Source: Klebsiella michiganensis (GTDB lineage Bacteria > Pseudomonadota > Gammaproteobacteria > Enterobacterales > Enterobacteriaceae). Taken from it: a DNA stretch of 64,000 nt. Numbering within the stretch: position 1 is the stretch's first letter; the number at the start of each line of letters is the position of its first letter. Location: positions 1 through 64,000 of the forward strand of contig NZ_PRDB01000013.1 of NCBI RefSeq assembly GCF_002925905.1, written 5' to 3'. The notes beneath the pieces are model-generated. The model did no database searches, had not been told where the DNA came from, and was given only the letters and a program-made list of their open reading frames with translations. Both the position numbers and the translations under genes were made by a program. Of this stretch, positions 48,121 to 57,811 are shown piece after piece.

Positions 48121-48175
48121 AACTGGAAATGGCATAACCGTTATTAAAGCGCTACTATTCGGCGTAACCCACTAA

Positions 48176-48289
48176 CACTCTAGCCTCTGTGCCTGTGTCG
48201 AAAGATATGGTGCTTTGGCCGTGACAACCTCGGTTGCCACCAGGGCGCGAAAAGAAATGACCGCGTCTCCCGTATTTGGAAAGGTGTCT
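48176..48289 (+). ncRNA. Moco RNA motif (molybdenum-cofactor riboswitch) in the moaA leader
   Basis: The leader follows the E. coli moaA Moco RNA almost base for base. Recognised parts are CACTCTAGCCTCTGTGCC, GGTGCTTTGGCCGTGACAAC, GTTGCCACCAGGGCG, AAGAAATGACCGCG and CTCCCGTATTTGGAAAGGTG, running up to the moaA ATG. It should lower moa expression when the cofactor is abundant. An open frame through it in phase with moaA is not translated in the family. Confidence 0.92.
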
Positions 48290-49279
48290 ATGGCTTCACA
48301 GCTTACCGATGCATTTGCGCGGAAGTTTTACTATCTGCGTTTATCAATTACCGACGTATGCAACTTTCGTTGCACCTACTGTCTCCCCGATGGCTATAAG
48401 CCCGGCGCCGTCACCAATAAAGGCTTTCTCAGCGTTGATGAAGTTCGCCGCGTGACGCGCGCGTTCTCCGCCCTGGGGACGGAAAAGGTGCGCCTGACCG
48501 GCGGCGAACCCTCGCTGCGTCGCGATTTTACCGACATCATCGCCGCGGTGCGGGAAAACCCTTCTATTCGCCAGATTGCGGTCACCACCAACGGCTACCG
48601 GCTGGCGCGCGACGTTGAAAGCTGGCGCGATGCCGGGCTGACGGCGATTAACGTCAGCGTGGATAGCCTCGATGCGCGTCAGTTTCACGCCATCACCGGC
48701 CAGGACAAGTTTCATCAGGTGATGGACGGCATCGATGCCGCATTTGCCGCTGGCTTCGAAAAAGTGAAGGTCAATACCGTGCTGATGCGCGACGTTAACC
48801 ATCACCAGCTCGACACTTTTCTGGCGTGGATCCAGCCGCGCCGCATTCAGCTGCGTTTTATTGAATTGATGGAAACCGGCGAAGGCAGCGATCTGTTCCG
48901 CCGCCATCATATCTCTGGCATGGTGCTGCGCGATGAGCTGCTGCGTCGCGGCTGGATCCATCAGATCCGCCAGCGTAGCGACGGCCCGGCGCAGGTGTTT
49001 TGCCATCCGGATTATGCCGGGGAAATCGGTCTGATTATGCCTTATGAAAAAGACTTCTGCGCTACCTGTAACCGTCTGCGCGTCTCTTCCGTGGGTAAAT
49101 TGCACCTGTGCCTGTTCGGCGAAGGCGGCGTCGATCTGCGCGATCTGCTCGCCGATGAGCAGCAGCAGCCGGCGCTGGAGGCGCGCATATCCGAGGCGTT
49201 AACGCACAAAAAACAGACCCACTTCCTGCATCAGGGCAACACCGGTATTACCCAGAACCTGTCCTATATTGGCGGATAA
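48290..49279 (+). CDS. moaA: GTP 3',8-cyclase MoaA
   Basis: A radical SAM enzyme that starts molybdopterin synthesis from GTP. It has 329 residues. The SAM cluster is CNFRCTYC near residue 24, the second 4Fe-4S cluster ligands are CATCNRLR and CLFGEGG near 257-275, and the protein ends in the Gly-Gly needed for catalysis. The start at 48290 gives [13 protein letters not shown], as in E. coli, just after the riboswitch. Confidence 0.97.
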   Translation: MASQLTDAFARKFYYLRLSITDVCNFRCTYCLPDGYKPGAVTNKGFLSVDEVRRVTRAFSALGTEKVRLTGGEPSLRRDFTDIIAAVRENPSIRQIAVTTNGYRLARDVESWRDAGLTAINVSVDSLDARQFHAITGQDKFHQVMDGIDAAFAAGFEKVKVNTVLMRDVNHHQLDTFLAWIQPRRIQLRFIELMETGEGSDLFRRHHISGMVLRDELLRRGWIHQIRQRSDGPAQVFCHPDYAGEIGLIMPYEKDFCATCNRLRVSSVGKLHLCLFGEGGVDLRDLLADEQQQPALEARISEALTHKKQTHFLHQGNTGITQNLSYIGG

Positions 49280-49300
49280 TTCATTTTAAGGAGCGATCAG

Positions 49301-49813
49301 ATGAGCCAGGCCAGCGCTGAGTTTATCCCGACCCGTATTGCTATTCTCACCGTCTCCAGCCGACGTGGCGAAGAGGACGACACCTCCGGACACTGGCTGC
49401 GCGACGCGGCTGAGGAGGCGGGGCACGTCATCGTCGATAAGGCGATTGTGAAAGAGAACCGCTACGCCATTCGCGCCCAGGTGTCGGCGTGGATTGCCGG
49501 CGATGAGGTGCAGGTGGTGCTGATTACCGGCGGCACCGGTTTTACCGACGGCGACCAGGCGCCGGAAGCGCTGCTGCCGCTGTTTGACCGCGAAGTGGAA
49601 GGTTTCGGCGAGGTGTTCCGCATGCTCTCCTTCGAAGAGATCGGCACCTCGACCCTGCAGTCCCGCGCCGTTGCCGGGGTGGCGAACCGCACGCTGATTT
49701 TTGCGATGCCCGGCTCAACCAAAGCCTGTCGTACCGCATGGGACAATATTATTGCGCCGCAGCTCGATGCGCGCACGCGCCCGTGCAACTTTATCTCTCA
49801 TCTTAAGAAGTAA
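49301..49813 (+). CDS. moaB: MoaB, molybdopterin adenylyltransferase-like protein
   Basis: A 170-residue MogA/MoaB-fold protein. It has the ligand loops TGGTGFTDGDQAPEAL and MPGSTKACRTAWD. E. coli MoaB is dispensable for molybdopterin synthesis and its true substrate is uncertain. A strong ribosome site, AAGGAG, precedes the ATG. Second in moaABCDE. Confidence 0.95.
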   Translation: MSQASAEFIPTRIAILTVSSRRGEEDDTSGHWLRDAAEEAGHVIVDKAIVKENRYAIRAQVSAWIAGDEVQVVLITGGTGFTDGDQAPEALLPLFDREVEGFGEVFRMLSFEEIGTSTLQSRAVAGVANRTLIFAMPGSTKACRTAWDNIIAPQLDARTRPCNFISHLKK

Positions 49814-49816
49814 TTT

Positions 49817-50305
49817 ATGACGCAGCTGACCCATATTAACGCTGCCGGCGAAGCGCACATGGTCGATGTCTCAGGGAAAGCGGAGACGGTTCGCGAAGCG
49901 CGCGCCGAGGCCTATGTTGAAATGCAGGCCACGACGCTGGCGATGATTATCGACGGTAGCCATCACAAAGGCGATGTCTTTGCCACCGCGCGCATTGCCG
50001 GGATCCAGGCGGCAAAACGCACCTGGGAGCTGATTCCGCTTTGCCATCCGCTGATGCTGAGCAAAGTCGAAGTCAATCTGCAGGCGCAGCCCGAGCATAA
50101 CCGGGTGCGTATCGAATCCCTGTGCCGTCTGACCGGGAAAACCGGCGTTGAGATGGAAGCCCTGACCGCCGCTTCCGTCGCCGCGCTGACGATTTACGAT
50201 ATGTGCAAAGCGGTGCAGAAAGATATGGTGATAGGTCCGGTGCGCCTGCTGGCGAAAAGCGGCGGCAAGTCCGGCGATTTCAGAGTGGAAGATAGCCATG
50301 ATTAA
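49817..50305 (+). CDS. moaC: Cyclic pyranopterin monophosphate synthase MoaC
   Basis: Completes the MoaA reaction to form cyclic pyranopterin. It has 162 residues. Active-site regions [27 protein letters not shown] and [11 protein letters not shown] are complete. Overlaps moaD by eight bases. Confidence 0.96.
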   Translation: MTQLTHINAAGEAHMVDVSGKAETVREARAEAYVEMQATTLAMIIDGSHHKGDVFATARIAGIQAAKRTWELIPLCHPLMLSKVEVNLQAQPEHNRVRIESLCRLTGKTGVEMEALTAASVAALTIYDMCKAVQKDMVIGPVRLLAKSGGKSGDFRVEDSHD

Positions 50306-50546
50306 GGTTCTTTTTTTTGCCCAGGTGCGCGAACTGCTCGGCACCGACTCCCTGACGCTCGATCCGCAAGGCCTGACCACGGTTGAAGCCGTTCGCCAGC
50401 AGCTGATCGCCCGAGGCGACCGCTGGGCGCTGGCGCTGGAGGAGGGCAAGCTGCTGGCGGCGGTAAACCAGACGCTGACGACGTTTGATCACCCGCTGGC
50501 GGCCGGTGATGAAGTGGCGTTTTTCCCGCCGGTTACCGGGGGGTAA
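50298..50546 (+). CDS. moaD: Molybdopterin synthase sulfur-carrier subunit MoaD
   Basis: An 82-residue ubiquitin-like protein ending PPVTGG; the terminal Gly is adenylated by MoeB and then carries the thiocarboxylate used for the dithiolene. It begins [15 protein letters not shown]. It overlaps moaC, and moaE follows one base after the stop. Confidence 0.96.
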   Translation: MIKVLFFAQVRELLGTDSLTLDPQGLTTVEAVRQQLIARGDRWALALEEGKLLAAVNQTLTTFDHPLAAGDEVAFFPPVTGG

Positions 50547-50547
50547 C

Positions 50548-51000
50548 ATGACGCAGACGCGTATTATTGTCAGCCATGACCGCTTTAAGGTCGGCGACGA
50601 ATACCCCTGGCTGGCCGAGCGCGATGAAGACGGCGCGGTAGTGACGTTTACCGGCAAGGTCCGCAACCACAACCTTGGCGACAGCGTCAAAGCGCTGACC
50701 CTTGAGCACTATCCGGGGATGACGGAAAAGTCGCTGGCGGAGATTGTGGAACAGGCGCGCGAGCGCTGGCCGCTGGGCCGGGTGACGGTGATTCACCGTA
50801 TCGGCGAGATGTGGCCCGGGGAGGAGATTGTCTTTGTCGGCGTCACCAGCGCCCACCGCGGTAGCGCGTTTGCGGCGGGGGAGTTTATTATGGATTACCT
50901 GAAGACCCGCGCGCCGTTCTGGAAGCGGGAGGCGACGCCGGAAGGCGAGCGCTGGGTCGATGCGCGAGATAGCGACCGTGAAGCGGCAGAACGCTGGTAG
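50548..51000 (+). CDS. moaE: Molybdopterin synthase catalytic subunit MoaE
   Basis: The large subunit that places sulfur on cyclic pyranopterin. It has 150 residues. GAVVTFTGKVRNHNLGD and the catalytic Lys region FWKREATPEGERWVDAR are present, as is HRIGEMWPGE. The start at 50548 gives MTQTRIIV and a protein of E. coli length; a longer frame overlapping moaD is discarded. Last gene of the operon. Confidence 0.96.
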   Translation: MTQTRIIVSHDRFKVGDEYPWLAERDEDGAVVTFTGKVRNHNLGDSVKALTLEHYPGMTEKSLAEIVEQARERWPLGRVTVIHRIGEMWPGEEIVFVGVTSAHRGSAFAAGEFIMDYLKTRAPFWKREATPEGERWVDARDSDREAAERW

Positions 51001-51044
51001 TGTGGTACGCTTAGAAGATAAATTTCGTTAATCAGGAGACAGTC

Positions 51045-51749
51045 ATGGATAGATATCCTCGTTCCGGGTCGATCGTACAGGGTCGCAGCGGACTTCAAAC
51101 TTATATGGCGCAGGTGTACGGCTGGATGACGGTCGGGCTGCTGCTCACGGCGTTTATCGCGTGGTTTGCGGCCAACACCCCTGCGGTGATGATGTTTGTC
51201 TTTTCCAGCAAAATAACCTTTTTCGGCCTGATCATCGCCCAGCTGGGGCTGGTATTTGTGCTCTCCGGCATGGTGCAGCGGCTGAGCGCGGGAATGGCGA
51301 CCACCCTGTTTATGCTCTATTCGGCGCTAACCGGGCTCACCTTATCCAGTATATTCCTCGTCTATACCTACTCATCGATCGCCAGTACCTTCGTGGTGGC
51401 AGGCGGGATGTTTGGCGTGATGAGCCTTTACGGCTATACCACTAAACGCGACCTGAGCGGCTTCGGCAATATGCTGTTTATGGCGCTTATCGGTATCCTG
51501 CTGGCGTCGCTGGTTAACTTCTGGCTGAAGAGCGAAGCGCTGATGTGGGCGGTGACCTACATCGGGGTGATCGTCTTCGTCGGCCTGACCGCCTATGACA
51601 CCCAGAAGCTGAAAAACATCGGCGAGCAGATTGACGTTCGCGATGCGTCAACGCTGCGCAAATACTCGATTCTTGGGGCGCTGACGCTGTATCTGGACTT
51701 TATCAACCTGTTCCTGATGCTGCTGCGCATTTTCGGCAACCGTCGTTAA
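51045..51749 (+). CDS. ybhL: YbhL, BAX-inhibitor-1 family membrane protein
   Basis: A 234-residue inner-membrane protein with seven predicted segments. It starts MDRYPRSGSIVQGRSG; the C-terminal part holds the conserved acidic residues of the BI-1 family in GLTAYDTQKLK and YLDFINLFLMLLRIFG. Related bacterial proteins behave as pH-gated calcium leak channels. In E. coli it is also next to moaE. CAGGAG lies before the ATG. Confidence 0.92.
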   Translation: MDRYPRSGSIVQGRSGLQTYMAQVYGWMTVGLLLTAFIAWFAANTPAVMMFVFSSKITFFGLIIAQLGLVFVLSGMVQRLSAGMATTLFMLYSALTGLTLSSIFLVYTYSSIASTFVVAGGMFGVMSLYGYTTKRDLSGFGNMLFMALIGILLASLVNFWLKSEALMWAVTYIGVIVFVGLTAYDTQKLKNIGEQIDVRDASTLRKYSILGALTLYLDFINLFLMLLRIFGNRR

Positions 51750-51756
51750 CTCGTTC

Positions 51757-51795
51757 CCGGATGGCGGCGCGATGCGCCTTATCCGGGCTACCAGA
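51757..51795. repeat. REP element after ybhL
   Basis: CCCGGATGGCGGCGCGATGC followed by GCCTTATCCGGGCTAC: the arms of a classical REP sequence. Confidence 0.85.
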
Positions 51796-51817
51796 CCGCA
51801 GAAAACGATGAACCTGT

Positions 51818-51851
51818 AGCCCCGGTCAGCATCCGCGACCGGGGCTTTTTT
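51818..51851. terminator. Terminator between ybhL and ybhN
   Basis: Stem AGCCCCGGTC/GACCGGGGCT with loop AGCATCCGC, followed by six T on the plus strand. It ends the moa/ybhL transcript. Confidence 0.88.
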
Positions 51852-51853
51852 GA

Positions 51854-52819
51854 CTACTCGCCCGCCAGCTTGCGCTGGTTTTTCTCCCGCAGATGCTTCG
51901 CCCGGCTCTCCAGAATCAGGTAGCCGATGGTCGCCAGCAGCAGCGGCAGGAAGTAGTACAGGGCGCGATAGGCAAGCAGGGCGGCAATAATCGCGCCGCG
52001 CGAAATCTCTTCCCCGGAAAGCATGGCGATAAATACCGCCTCAAGCACGCCAATGCCTGCCGGAATATGCACGATAACCCCCGCAATGCTGCTGACCAGC
52101 AGCACGCCGAGCACGAGAAAATAGTCCACCTGCGGGCCCAGCAGCAGCCAGATAATCGCCCCCATCGCCATCCAGTTCAGGCTGGAAACCGCCATCTGCA
52201 ATAACGCGAAGCGCCAGGACGGCAGAACCAGCCGCTGGCCTTTTATCGTCAGATGGCGCTTTTTAGCAAAGGCGCAGGCCCACAGGTAAAACGCGGAAAT
52301 CAGCAGTAAAACGACGCCCAGAATTTGCAGCGACGACTGGCTGATATACCAGCGCTCGGGCACCTTCACCATGCCGGAGCTAAAAATAATGCCGCCGAGC
52401 AGAATATAGCCCAGCCAGTTGGTGGTAATGCTCAGGGAGAAGATACGGGTAATGGTTGCGCCGCTCAGGCCGAGGCGCGAGTAGAGCCGATAGCGCATAC
52501 CAATCCCACCCACCCAGGTGCTGAGCGTCAGGTTAAAGGCGTAGCAGATAAACGACACCAGCATCACCTGGCGTTTAGCCAGCTTGTGGCCGCAGTAAGC
52601 GCGCCCCAGCAGGTCGTAGCAGCCATAGATCAGGTAGCTGGCGATAACCAACCCGATGGCGCTGAGCAGCGCCGTACGGTTGTAATCGCGAATGACCTTC
52701 CACACGTCCTGCCAGTCGATTTTTTGCGCGTAGACCACCAGCAGAACGACGACGGCGATAAAAAAGAGCACCGTCAGGATTTTTTTCGCCATCCGCCAGC
52801 GAGGGTGAGATTTCGCCAT
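51854..52819 (-). CDS. ybhN: YbhN, integral membrane protein of the lysylphosphatidylglycerol-flippase-like family
   Basis: A 321-residue protein with about eight membrane segments. Conserved stretches are FNLTLSTWVGGIGMRYRLYSR and VIVHIPAGIGVLEAVF, typical of the UPF0104/MprF-flippase domain. It starts [13 protein letters not shown] at 52819; the longer frame upstream lies inside clsB. The stop-start junction with clsB overlaps by one base, so the two are co-translated. Transport of a lipid is inferred from the family. Confidence 0.9.
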   Translation of the reverse strand: MAKSHPRWRMAKKILTVLFFIAVVVLLVVYAQKIDWQDVWKVIRDYNRTALLSAIGLVIASYLIYGCYDLLGRAYCGHKLAKRQVMLVSFICYAFNLTLSTWVGGIGMRYRLYSRLGLSGATITRIFSLSITTNWLGYILLGGIIFSSGMVKVPERWYISQSSLQILGVVLLLISAFYLWACAFAKKRHLTIKGQRLVLPSWRFALLQMAVSSLNWMAMGAIIWLLLGPQVDYFLVLGVLLVSSIAGVIVHIPAGIGVLEAVFIAMLSGEEISRGAIIAALLAYRALYYFLPLLLATIGYLILESRAKHLREKNQRKLAGE

Positions 52820-54063
52820 CAGGATTTCACCTCCTGGTTTTCCGGGTCCACGCGGTCCTGGGTTTCTATTTCTGGCTGTACCGGGGGCTGAACCCGCGAC
52901 AGCAGCGGCGTATGGGCCGGTAGCCATCCGACCCAGGCAGGGAAGTGGCGCAGGAAGTGGAACGCCAGCACGCTAATGCCGAGCCGCCACCAGGTTCGTT
53001 TCGACAAAATGCGCTTATCGACCTCGCGGCAGTCGTTAAGGATTAAGCCATTGAGATTATCGCGCAGCGTCTGGTTAAACTCGCGGTCGTGAATCACCAG
53101 GTTGGCTTCCAGATTCAGCGACAGGCTCAGGGGGTCGAGGTTGCTGGAGCCCACAGTGGCCCAGTGATCGTCCGCCAGCGCCACTTTGCCGTGTAGCGGA
53201 CGGCGGCGATATTCGAAAATCTGCACGCCGCCTTTTACCAGATAGTGGTAGAGCAGGCGCGCGCCGAATTTGACAATCGGAATATCCGGCTCACCCTGAA
53301 CGATGAGCTTAACGCGCACGCCGCGGCGGGCAGCGTTGCGCATAGCGTGCAGCAGCCGATAGCCGGGGAAAAAGTAGGCGTTAGCGATAATCACTTCCCG
53401 GCGGGCGCTGGTCAGCATCTTCAGATAGTGACGCTCAATATCATCGCGATGATCCTGATTATCCCGCCAGATAAACAGCGCCTGCGCTTCGCCGGGGTTG
53501 CGGTTGATTTCAGGCTTATGCCGACGCCGCTGCCACCAGCGTCGTGTCGCTTCGCTGGTGGGGAGGTTTTCGAGTTCAAATTGCAGAATATCGAGCACTA
53601 CCGGCCCTTCGACCTGTACGGCGTAATCCTGTTTGGCCTCCGGACCGTAATCGGTCATGTGCTCGGCGGAGTAGTTAATGCCGCCGACAAAGGCGGTAAC
53701 GTCGTCAATCACCACGATTTTGCGATGCATACGGCGAAATAAATTGGTGCGCATGCCGAGCAGGCGCGGGCGCGGATCGTAATAGCGAAAAATCACGCCA
53801 GCCGACGTCAGCTCGCCCACAAAGCTTTCGCTTAAATCCGGCGAGCCGTAGCCGTCCAATAAGACCTCGACGCGCACGCCGCGCTGGGCCGCTTTTAACA
53901 GAACGGCATGGAGCTGTTTGCCGACGTCATCTTCAAACCAGATAAAAGACTCAAGGATCACCCGCTGCTGCGCGCGGCCGATGGCGGCAAACAGGGCCGG
54001 ATAATAGTTATCGCCATTTTCTAATAGCCGAATGCGGTTTCCTTCCTGCCAGCTGCATTTCAC
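52819..54063 (-). CDS. clsB: Cardiolipin synthase B (ClsB, YbhO)
   Basis: A phospholipase D-type enzyme that forms cardiolipin from two phosphatidylglycerols (also acting with phosphatidylethanolamine or other alcohols). It has 414 residues with two HKD motifs, [17 protein letters not shown] (near residue 113) and [21 protein letters not shown] (near 293). The C-terminus has a short hydrophobic region. It overlaps ybhP by four bases and ybhN by one. Confidence 0.94.
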   Translation of the reverse strand: MKCSWQEGNRIRLLENGDNYYPALFAAIGRAQQRVILESFIWFEDDVGKQLHAVLLKAAQRGVRVEVLLDGYGSPDLSESFVGELTSAGVIFRYYDPRPRLLGMRTNLFRRMHRKIVVIDDVTAFVGGINYSAEHMTDYGPEAKQDYAVQVEGPVVLDILQFELENLPTSEATRRWWQRRRHKPEINRNPGEAQALFIWRDNQDHRDDIERHYLKMLTSARREVIIANAYFFPGYRLLHAMRNAARRGVRVKLIVQGEPDIPIVKFGARLLYHYLVKGGVQIFEYRRRPLHGKVALADDHWATVGSSNLDPLSLSLNLEANLVIHDREFNQTLRDNLNGLILNDCREVDKRILSKRTWWRLGISVLAFHFLRHFPAWVGWLPAHTPLLSRVQPPVQPEIETQDRVDPENQEVKS

Positions 54064-54809
54064 AGATGTATCTCCACGCTAAGCGGTGCATGATCGGACA
54101 GATGACGCCACTGTTTTAACGCCAGCGCTCTGGGCTGGCTGGCGTGGGCGTTTTTTACGTAGATGCGGTCAAGTCGCAGCAGCGGAAAGCTGACCGGGAA
54201 AGTGCGCGCCGGGCGCCCTCTGGCGCGGGTAAAAATCTCCTCCAGCCCGGCCTGGGCTTTAAGCTGGCGGTTCGCCTGCTGCCGCCAGTCGTTAAAATCA
54301 CCGGCTACCACCACCGGTTCGCCCGCGGGTAAACCGTTCACCCAGTCTGCCAGCATTGTCAGCTGGGCCTGACGTTGATGAGCGCGCAGTCCCAGGTGCA
54401 CGCAGAATAAATGGATAGCGATGCCGCTTTCCGGCGGGACGATGCGGCAGTAGAGCAGGCCGCGCTTTTCGCTGTTGCCGACCGACACATCAAGATTTTG
54501 AAAATGTTCGATGGGGAAGCGGGAGAGGACCGCGTTGCCGTGATGCCCTTCCGGGTAAACGGCGTTGCGGCCGTAGGCATAATCGCTCCACATGGTATCG
54601 GCCAGAAACTCATAGTGGGTGGTATCCGGCCAGTTTTCGATATGCAGCGGATGAATTTCGTGCGCCCCCATCACCTCCTGCAGGCAAACAATGTCGGCGC
54701 TGACGCTGCGCACCGCTTCGCGTAATTCGGGCAAAATAAAGCGGCGATTGAACGCAGTAAACCCTTTATGGGTGTTAATTGTCAGCACGTTTAACGAAAA
54801 TCGCGGCAT
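54060..54809 (-). CDS. ybhP: YbhP, endonuclease/exonuclease/phosphatase-fold protein
   Basis: A 249-residue protein of the EEP superfamily. It has [15 protein letters not shown] (metal Glu), the catalytic [10 protein letters not shown] and [10 protein letters not shown] at the C-terminus. The substrate is unknown; grouping with clsB suggests a phospholipid-linked phosphodiester. It is first of ybhP-clsB-ybhN and divergent from ybhQ. Confidence 0.92.
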   Translation of the reverse strand: MPRFSLNVLTINTHKGFTAFNRRFILPELREAVRSVSADIVCLQEVMGAHEIHPLHIENWPDTTHYEFLADTMWSDYAYGRNAVYPEGHHGNAVLSRFPIEHFQNLDVSVGNSEKRGLLYCRIVPPESGIAIHLFCVHLGLRAHQRQAQLTMLADWVNGLPAGEPVVVAGDFNDWRQQANRQLKAQAGLEEIFTRARGRPARTFPVSFPLLRLDRIYVKNAHASQPRALALKQWRHLSDHAPLSVEIHL

Positions 54810-54952
54810 TTGTTTGTCCTTATTTCTCTGGGCAATGTCACTTTCCTGTAGGAAATAGTGTAGTAGAGGTCACAAAAAGATGCGGTGATACGGAATTTTC
54901 CGTAAAGTGCGGTACTCTGAGTAGCAGAGAAAAATCCTTCAGGAGAGAAGCC

Positions 54953-55390
54953 ATGAAGTGGCAACAACGTGTACGCGTCGCAACGGGTCTTAGTTGCTGG
55001 CAGATTATGTTGCATCTACTGGTCGTGGCAGTACTGGTGATGGGTTGGATGAGCGGCGCGCTGGTGCGCGTCGGATTAGGTTTGTGCGTGCTGTACGGCG
55101 TCACGTTAGTGTCGATGCTGTTTTTGCAGCGCCATCACGATGAGCGCTGGCGCGACGTCGGTGATTTCCTTGAGGAACTCACCACCACCTGGTACTTCGG
55201 TACCGCGGTGATCGTGCTGTGGCTGCTGTCGCGCGTGCTGCACAATAACCTGCTGCTGGCCCTCGCCGGGCTGGCAATACTGGCCGGTCCGGCGGTGGTT
55301 TCACTGCTGGCAAAAGATAAAAACAGATACGCTAAATCGTTCGGGCTACAACAAGGCGGCAACGCAGCGAATCCCCAGAAGCATAGATAA
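54953..55390 (+). CDS. ybhQ: YbhQ, inner-membrane protein of unknown function
   Basis: A 145-residue protein with about four membrane segments. It begins MKWQQRVRVATGLSCWQIML and has LEELTTTWYFGTAVIVLWLLSR, closely matching E. coli YbhQ, with a longer C-terminal tail here. AGGAG precedes the ATG; the upstream open frame lies in the promoter region. Convergent with ybhR. No function is known. Confidence 0.9.
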   Translation: MKWQQRVRVATGLSCWQIMLHLLVVAVLVMGWMSGALVRVGLGLCVLYGVTLVSMLFLQRHHDERWRDVGDFLEELTTTWYFGTAVIVLWLLSRVLHNNLLLALAGLAILAGPAVVSLLAKDKNRYAKSFGLQQGGNAANPQKHR

Positions 55391-55450
55391 CTATGTGACT
55401 GGGGGGAGCAAGGCGAGCCAGCACAGTTGTGGCTTGAACGATGACGAGTA

Positions 55451-56557
55451 TTACGCGATCTTTCTTCGGAACATCGCATACGCCGCCGAGCCGGTGGTGG
55501 CCGCTATGACCAGTAGCGGCCACAAACTTCCCCACACGATTTCCAGACTCGCATCCTTCAAATAGATCTGCTTGGTGATATCGGTGAAATGACGAATCGG
55601 GTTCACCCACGTCAGGTTTTGTAGCCATACCGGCATATTTTCCACCGGCGAAACGTAGCCGGAGAGTAAAATCGCCGGCATCATAAAGACGAATACGCCG
55701 ATAAACGCCTGCTGCTGCGTGGAGCACAGCGACGAAATCAGCAGTCCGAATCCTACCAGCGACAGACCGTAAACGATCATCGTGAAGTAAAACAGCAGCA
55801 GTGAGCCAGCGAAGGGAATCTGATAGGCCCAGATACCGATCCCCAGCACGATGGTCGCCTGCAGGGTGGCGACAATCAGCGCCGGGACCGCTTTACCGAT
55901 AAAGATCTGCCAGGTTGCCAGCGGCGAGACCAGCAGCTGGTCGAGCGTCCCCTGTTCGCGCTCGCGGGCAACGGAGAGCGAGGTGACGATCATTACGCCG
56001 ATGGTGGTGATCATGGCGATCAGCGACGGCACCACGAACCATTTGTAATCGAGATTCGGGTTATACCAGTTGCGTACCACCAGCTCGCTATTGTTCGGTT
56101 TGGCTTTGCCTTCCAGCAGGTCCTGCTGATAGCTTTTGACGATCTGCTGGAGGTAGTTGGCGGCAATTTGCGCGCTGTTGGAGTTGCGCCCGTCCAGCAG
56201 CAGCTGGAGCGGGGCGGTCTGGTTGGTGTCGAGGTTGCGCGAAAAATCCGCCGGGAAACGCACGACCAATAGCGCTTTTTGTTCATCGATGGTCGGTCTT
56301 ATTTCCTGAGGGCTTTTCAGTAACAGCACGTGGGTGAAGGCTTTGGCGCGGGCAAAGCGCTGGGTCAGCTCCACGGCGTGCTTGCCGTTGTCTTCGTTAT
56401 AGATGGCGATGGTGGCGTTCGTTACCTCCAGCGTGGCGGCAAAGGGGAACAGCAGCACCTGAATGAGCACCGGCATAATCAAAATCGCCCGCGTCTGCGG
56501 TTCACGCAACAGCGACTGTAGCTCTTTGCGGATTAACGTCCATAAGCGATGAAACAT
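55451..56557 (-). CDS. ybhR: YbhR, ABC-2 type permease of the YbhFSR exporter
   Basis: A 368-residue inner-membrane permease. One membrane segment lies near residue 25, a large extracytoplasmic domain follows, then five segments from about 180; [17 protein letters not shown] is the ABC-2 signature before segment 3. In E. coli, YbhFSR is linked to drug and Na+/Li+ efflux. The start at 56557 gives [14 protein letters not shown]. Last gene of the cecR operon, separated from ybhS by a REP. Confidence 0.94.
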   Translation of the reverse strand: MFHRLWTLIRKELQSLLREPQTRAILIMPVLIQVLLFPFAATLEVTNATIAIYNEDNGKHAVELTQRFARAKAFTHVLLLKSPQEIRPTIDEQKALLVVRFPADFSRNLDTNQTAPLQLLLDGRNSNSAQIAANYLQQIVKSYQQDLLEGKAKPNNSELVVRNWYNPNLDYKWFVVPSLIAMITTIGVMIVTSLSVAREREQGTLDQLLVSPLATWQIFIGKAVPALIVATLQATIVLGIGIWAYQIPFAGSLLLFYFTMIVYGLSLVGFGLLISSLCSTQQQAFIGVFVFMMPAILLSGYVSPVENMPVWLQNLTWVNPIRHFTDITKQIYLKDASLEIVWGSLWPLLVIAATTGSAAYAMFRRKIA

Positions 56558-56584
56558 CTTATATTCTCTCTTTATACTGCTTTG

Positions 56585-56666
56585 TATTCCCGGACTGCGC
56601 TTATCCTGGCTACCCAATCTGGCAGAAACGGTAGCCCGGGTAAGACGTTAGCCGCAACCCGGGGGC
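56585..56666. repeat. REP pair between ybhS and ybhR
   Basis: Two facing REP-like units, around CCCGGACTGCGCTTATCCTGG and GTAGCCCGGGTAAGACGTTA, in the 120-bp gap inside the operon. They may set the relative level of ybhR message. Confidence 0.7.
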
Positions 56667-56677
56667 ACGCAGGCAAA

Positions 56678-57811
56678 TTAATCCAGACGCCGTTTGGTTT
56701 TCAGCCACGTCAGGCCGATAAACATCACCGCCGAGGCGATTAAAAACATCACGTTCACCAGCAGCACCACCGGGATGTTGCCCGCCAGAAACAGGCTTTG
56801 CAGGGTGCTGACAAAATAGCGCGCCGGGATCACGTAGGTCACCGCGCGGATTATCGCCGGCATGCTGTCTATCTGAAAAATAAACCCGGACAGCATAATT
56901 GAAGGCAGGAATGCGGCATTCAGCGCCACCTGCGCGGCGTTAAACTGGTTGCGGGTAATGGTGGAAATCAGCAGCCCCATTCCCAGGGTGCTCAGCAAAA
57001 ACAGGCTGGTGATAAAAAACAGAATCACCAGCGAACCGCGAAAGGGCACGCCGAGAATAAACACCGCCACCAGCATACACAGCAGCATCGCCAGCATGCC
57101 GAGGAAATAGTAGGGGATCAGCTTGCACAGCAGCAGCTCGGCGCGCGTAATCTCGGTCGACAGCAGCGCCTCCATGGTGCCGCGCTCCCACTCGCGGGCC
57201 ACCACCAGCGAGGTCAGGATCGCGCCGACTACCGTCATAATGATGGTAATCGCGCCGGGGATAATAAAATGCTGGCTGATCGCGGCCGGGTTAAACCAGT
57301 AGCGCGTCTGCACGTCGATTAGCGGCTCGAAGGTTTCGCCGCGATCTTCCGCCCGCTGCTGCTGCCAGATTTGCCAGATGCCTTCGACGTAGCCCTGAGC
57401 GAAGTTAGCGGTATTCGGTTCGCTGCCGTCGGTGATGAGCTGGATCGGCGCATCGTCGCCGGGGCGGGCCATCTTCTGGTCGAAGTCCACCGGCAGGGTT
57501 ACCAGGGCGCGAATGCGTCCCGCCTGCATCATCTGCACCAGTTCCTGGCGGTTATCGCTGATGGTGGCGTCGATATAAGGGGAGCCGGTCATGGTATGGA
57601 CAAAATCTAGCGCCTCTTCGCTCTGCTGCTCCAGCAGCACGCCCACCCGCAGCTTGCTGGAGTCGAGGTTAATCCCGTAGCCAAAGATAAACAGCAGCAG
57701 CAGGGGGATGACCACCGCAATCAGCCAGCTGCTGGGGTCGCGGACAATCTGCCGCGTCTCTTTCACGCACAGGGCGCGTACGCGCCGCCACGATAGCAGT
57801 TTAGCGCTCAC
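56678..57811 (-). CDS. ybhS: YbhS, ABC-2 type permease of the YbhFSR exporter
   Basis: A 377-residue partner of YbhR with the same layout; [17 protein letters not shown] is its ABC-2 signature. The GTG at 57811 is chosen: it follows AAGGAGAACGCC, aligns with the E. coli start ([15 protein letters not shown] follows) and gives the same length. Upstream ATGs in frame lie inside ybhF. It overlaps the ybhF end by 11 bases. Confidence 0.92.
   Translation of the reverse strand: MSAKLLSWRRVRALCVKETRQIVRDPSSWLIAVVIPLLLLFIFGYGINLDSSKLRVGVLLEQQSEEALDFVHTMTGSPYIDATISDNRQELVQMMQAGRIRALVTLPVDFDQKMARPGDDAPIQLITDGSEPNTANFAQGYVEGIWQIWQQQRAEDRGETFEPLIDVQTRYWFNPAAISQHFIIPGAITIIMTVVGAILTSLVVAREWERGTMEALLSTEITRAELLLCKLIPYYFLGMLAMLLCMLVAVFILGVPFRGSLVILFFITSLFLLSTLGMGLLISTITRNQFNAAQVALNAAFLPSIMLSGFIFQIDSMPAIIRAVTYVIPARYFVSTLQSLFLAGNIPVVLLVNVMFLIASAVMFIGLTWLKTKRRLD

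Noticed and set aside
48215-48289. N-terminal extension of moaA
   Set aside because: The extra 25 codons coincide with the Moco riboswitch, which is a conserved leader RNA.
54779-54952. Extended N-terminus of ybhQ
   Set aside because: The extra 58 codons overlap the ybhP start region and promoters; the conserved protein begins MKWQQR after AGGAG.
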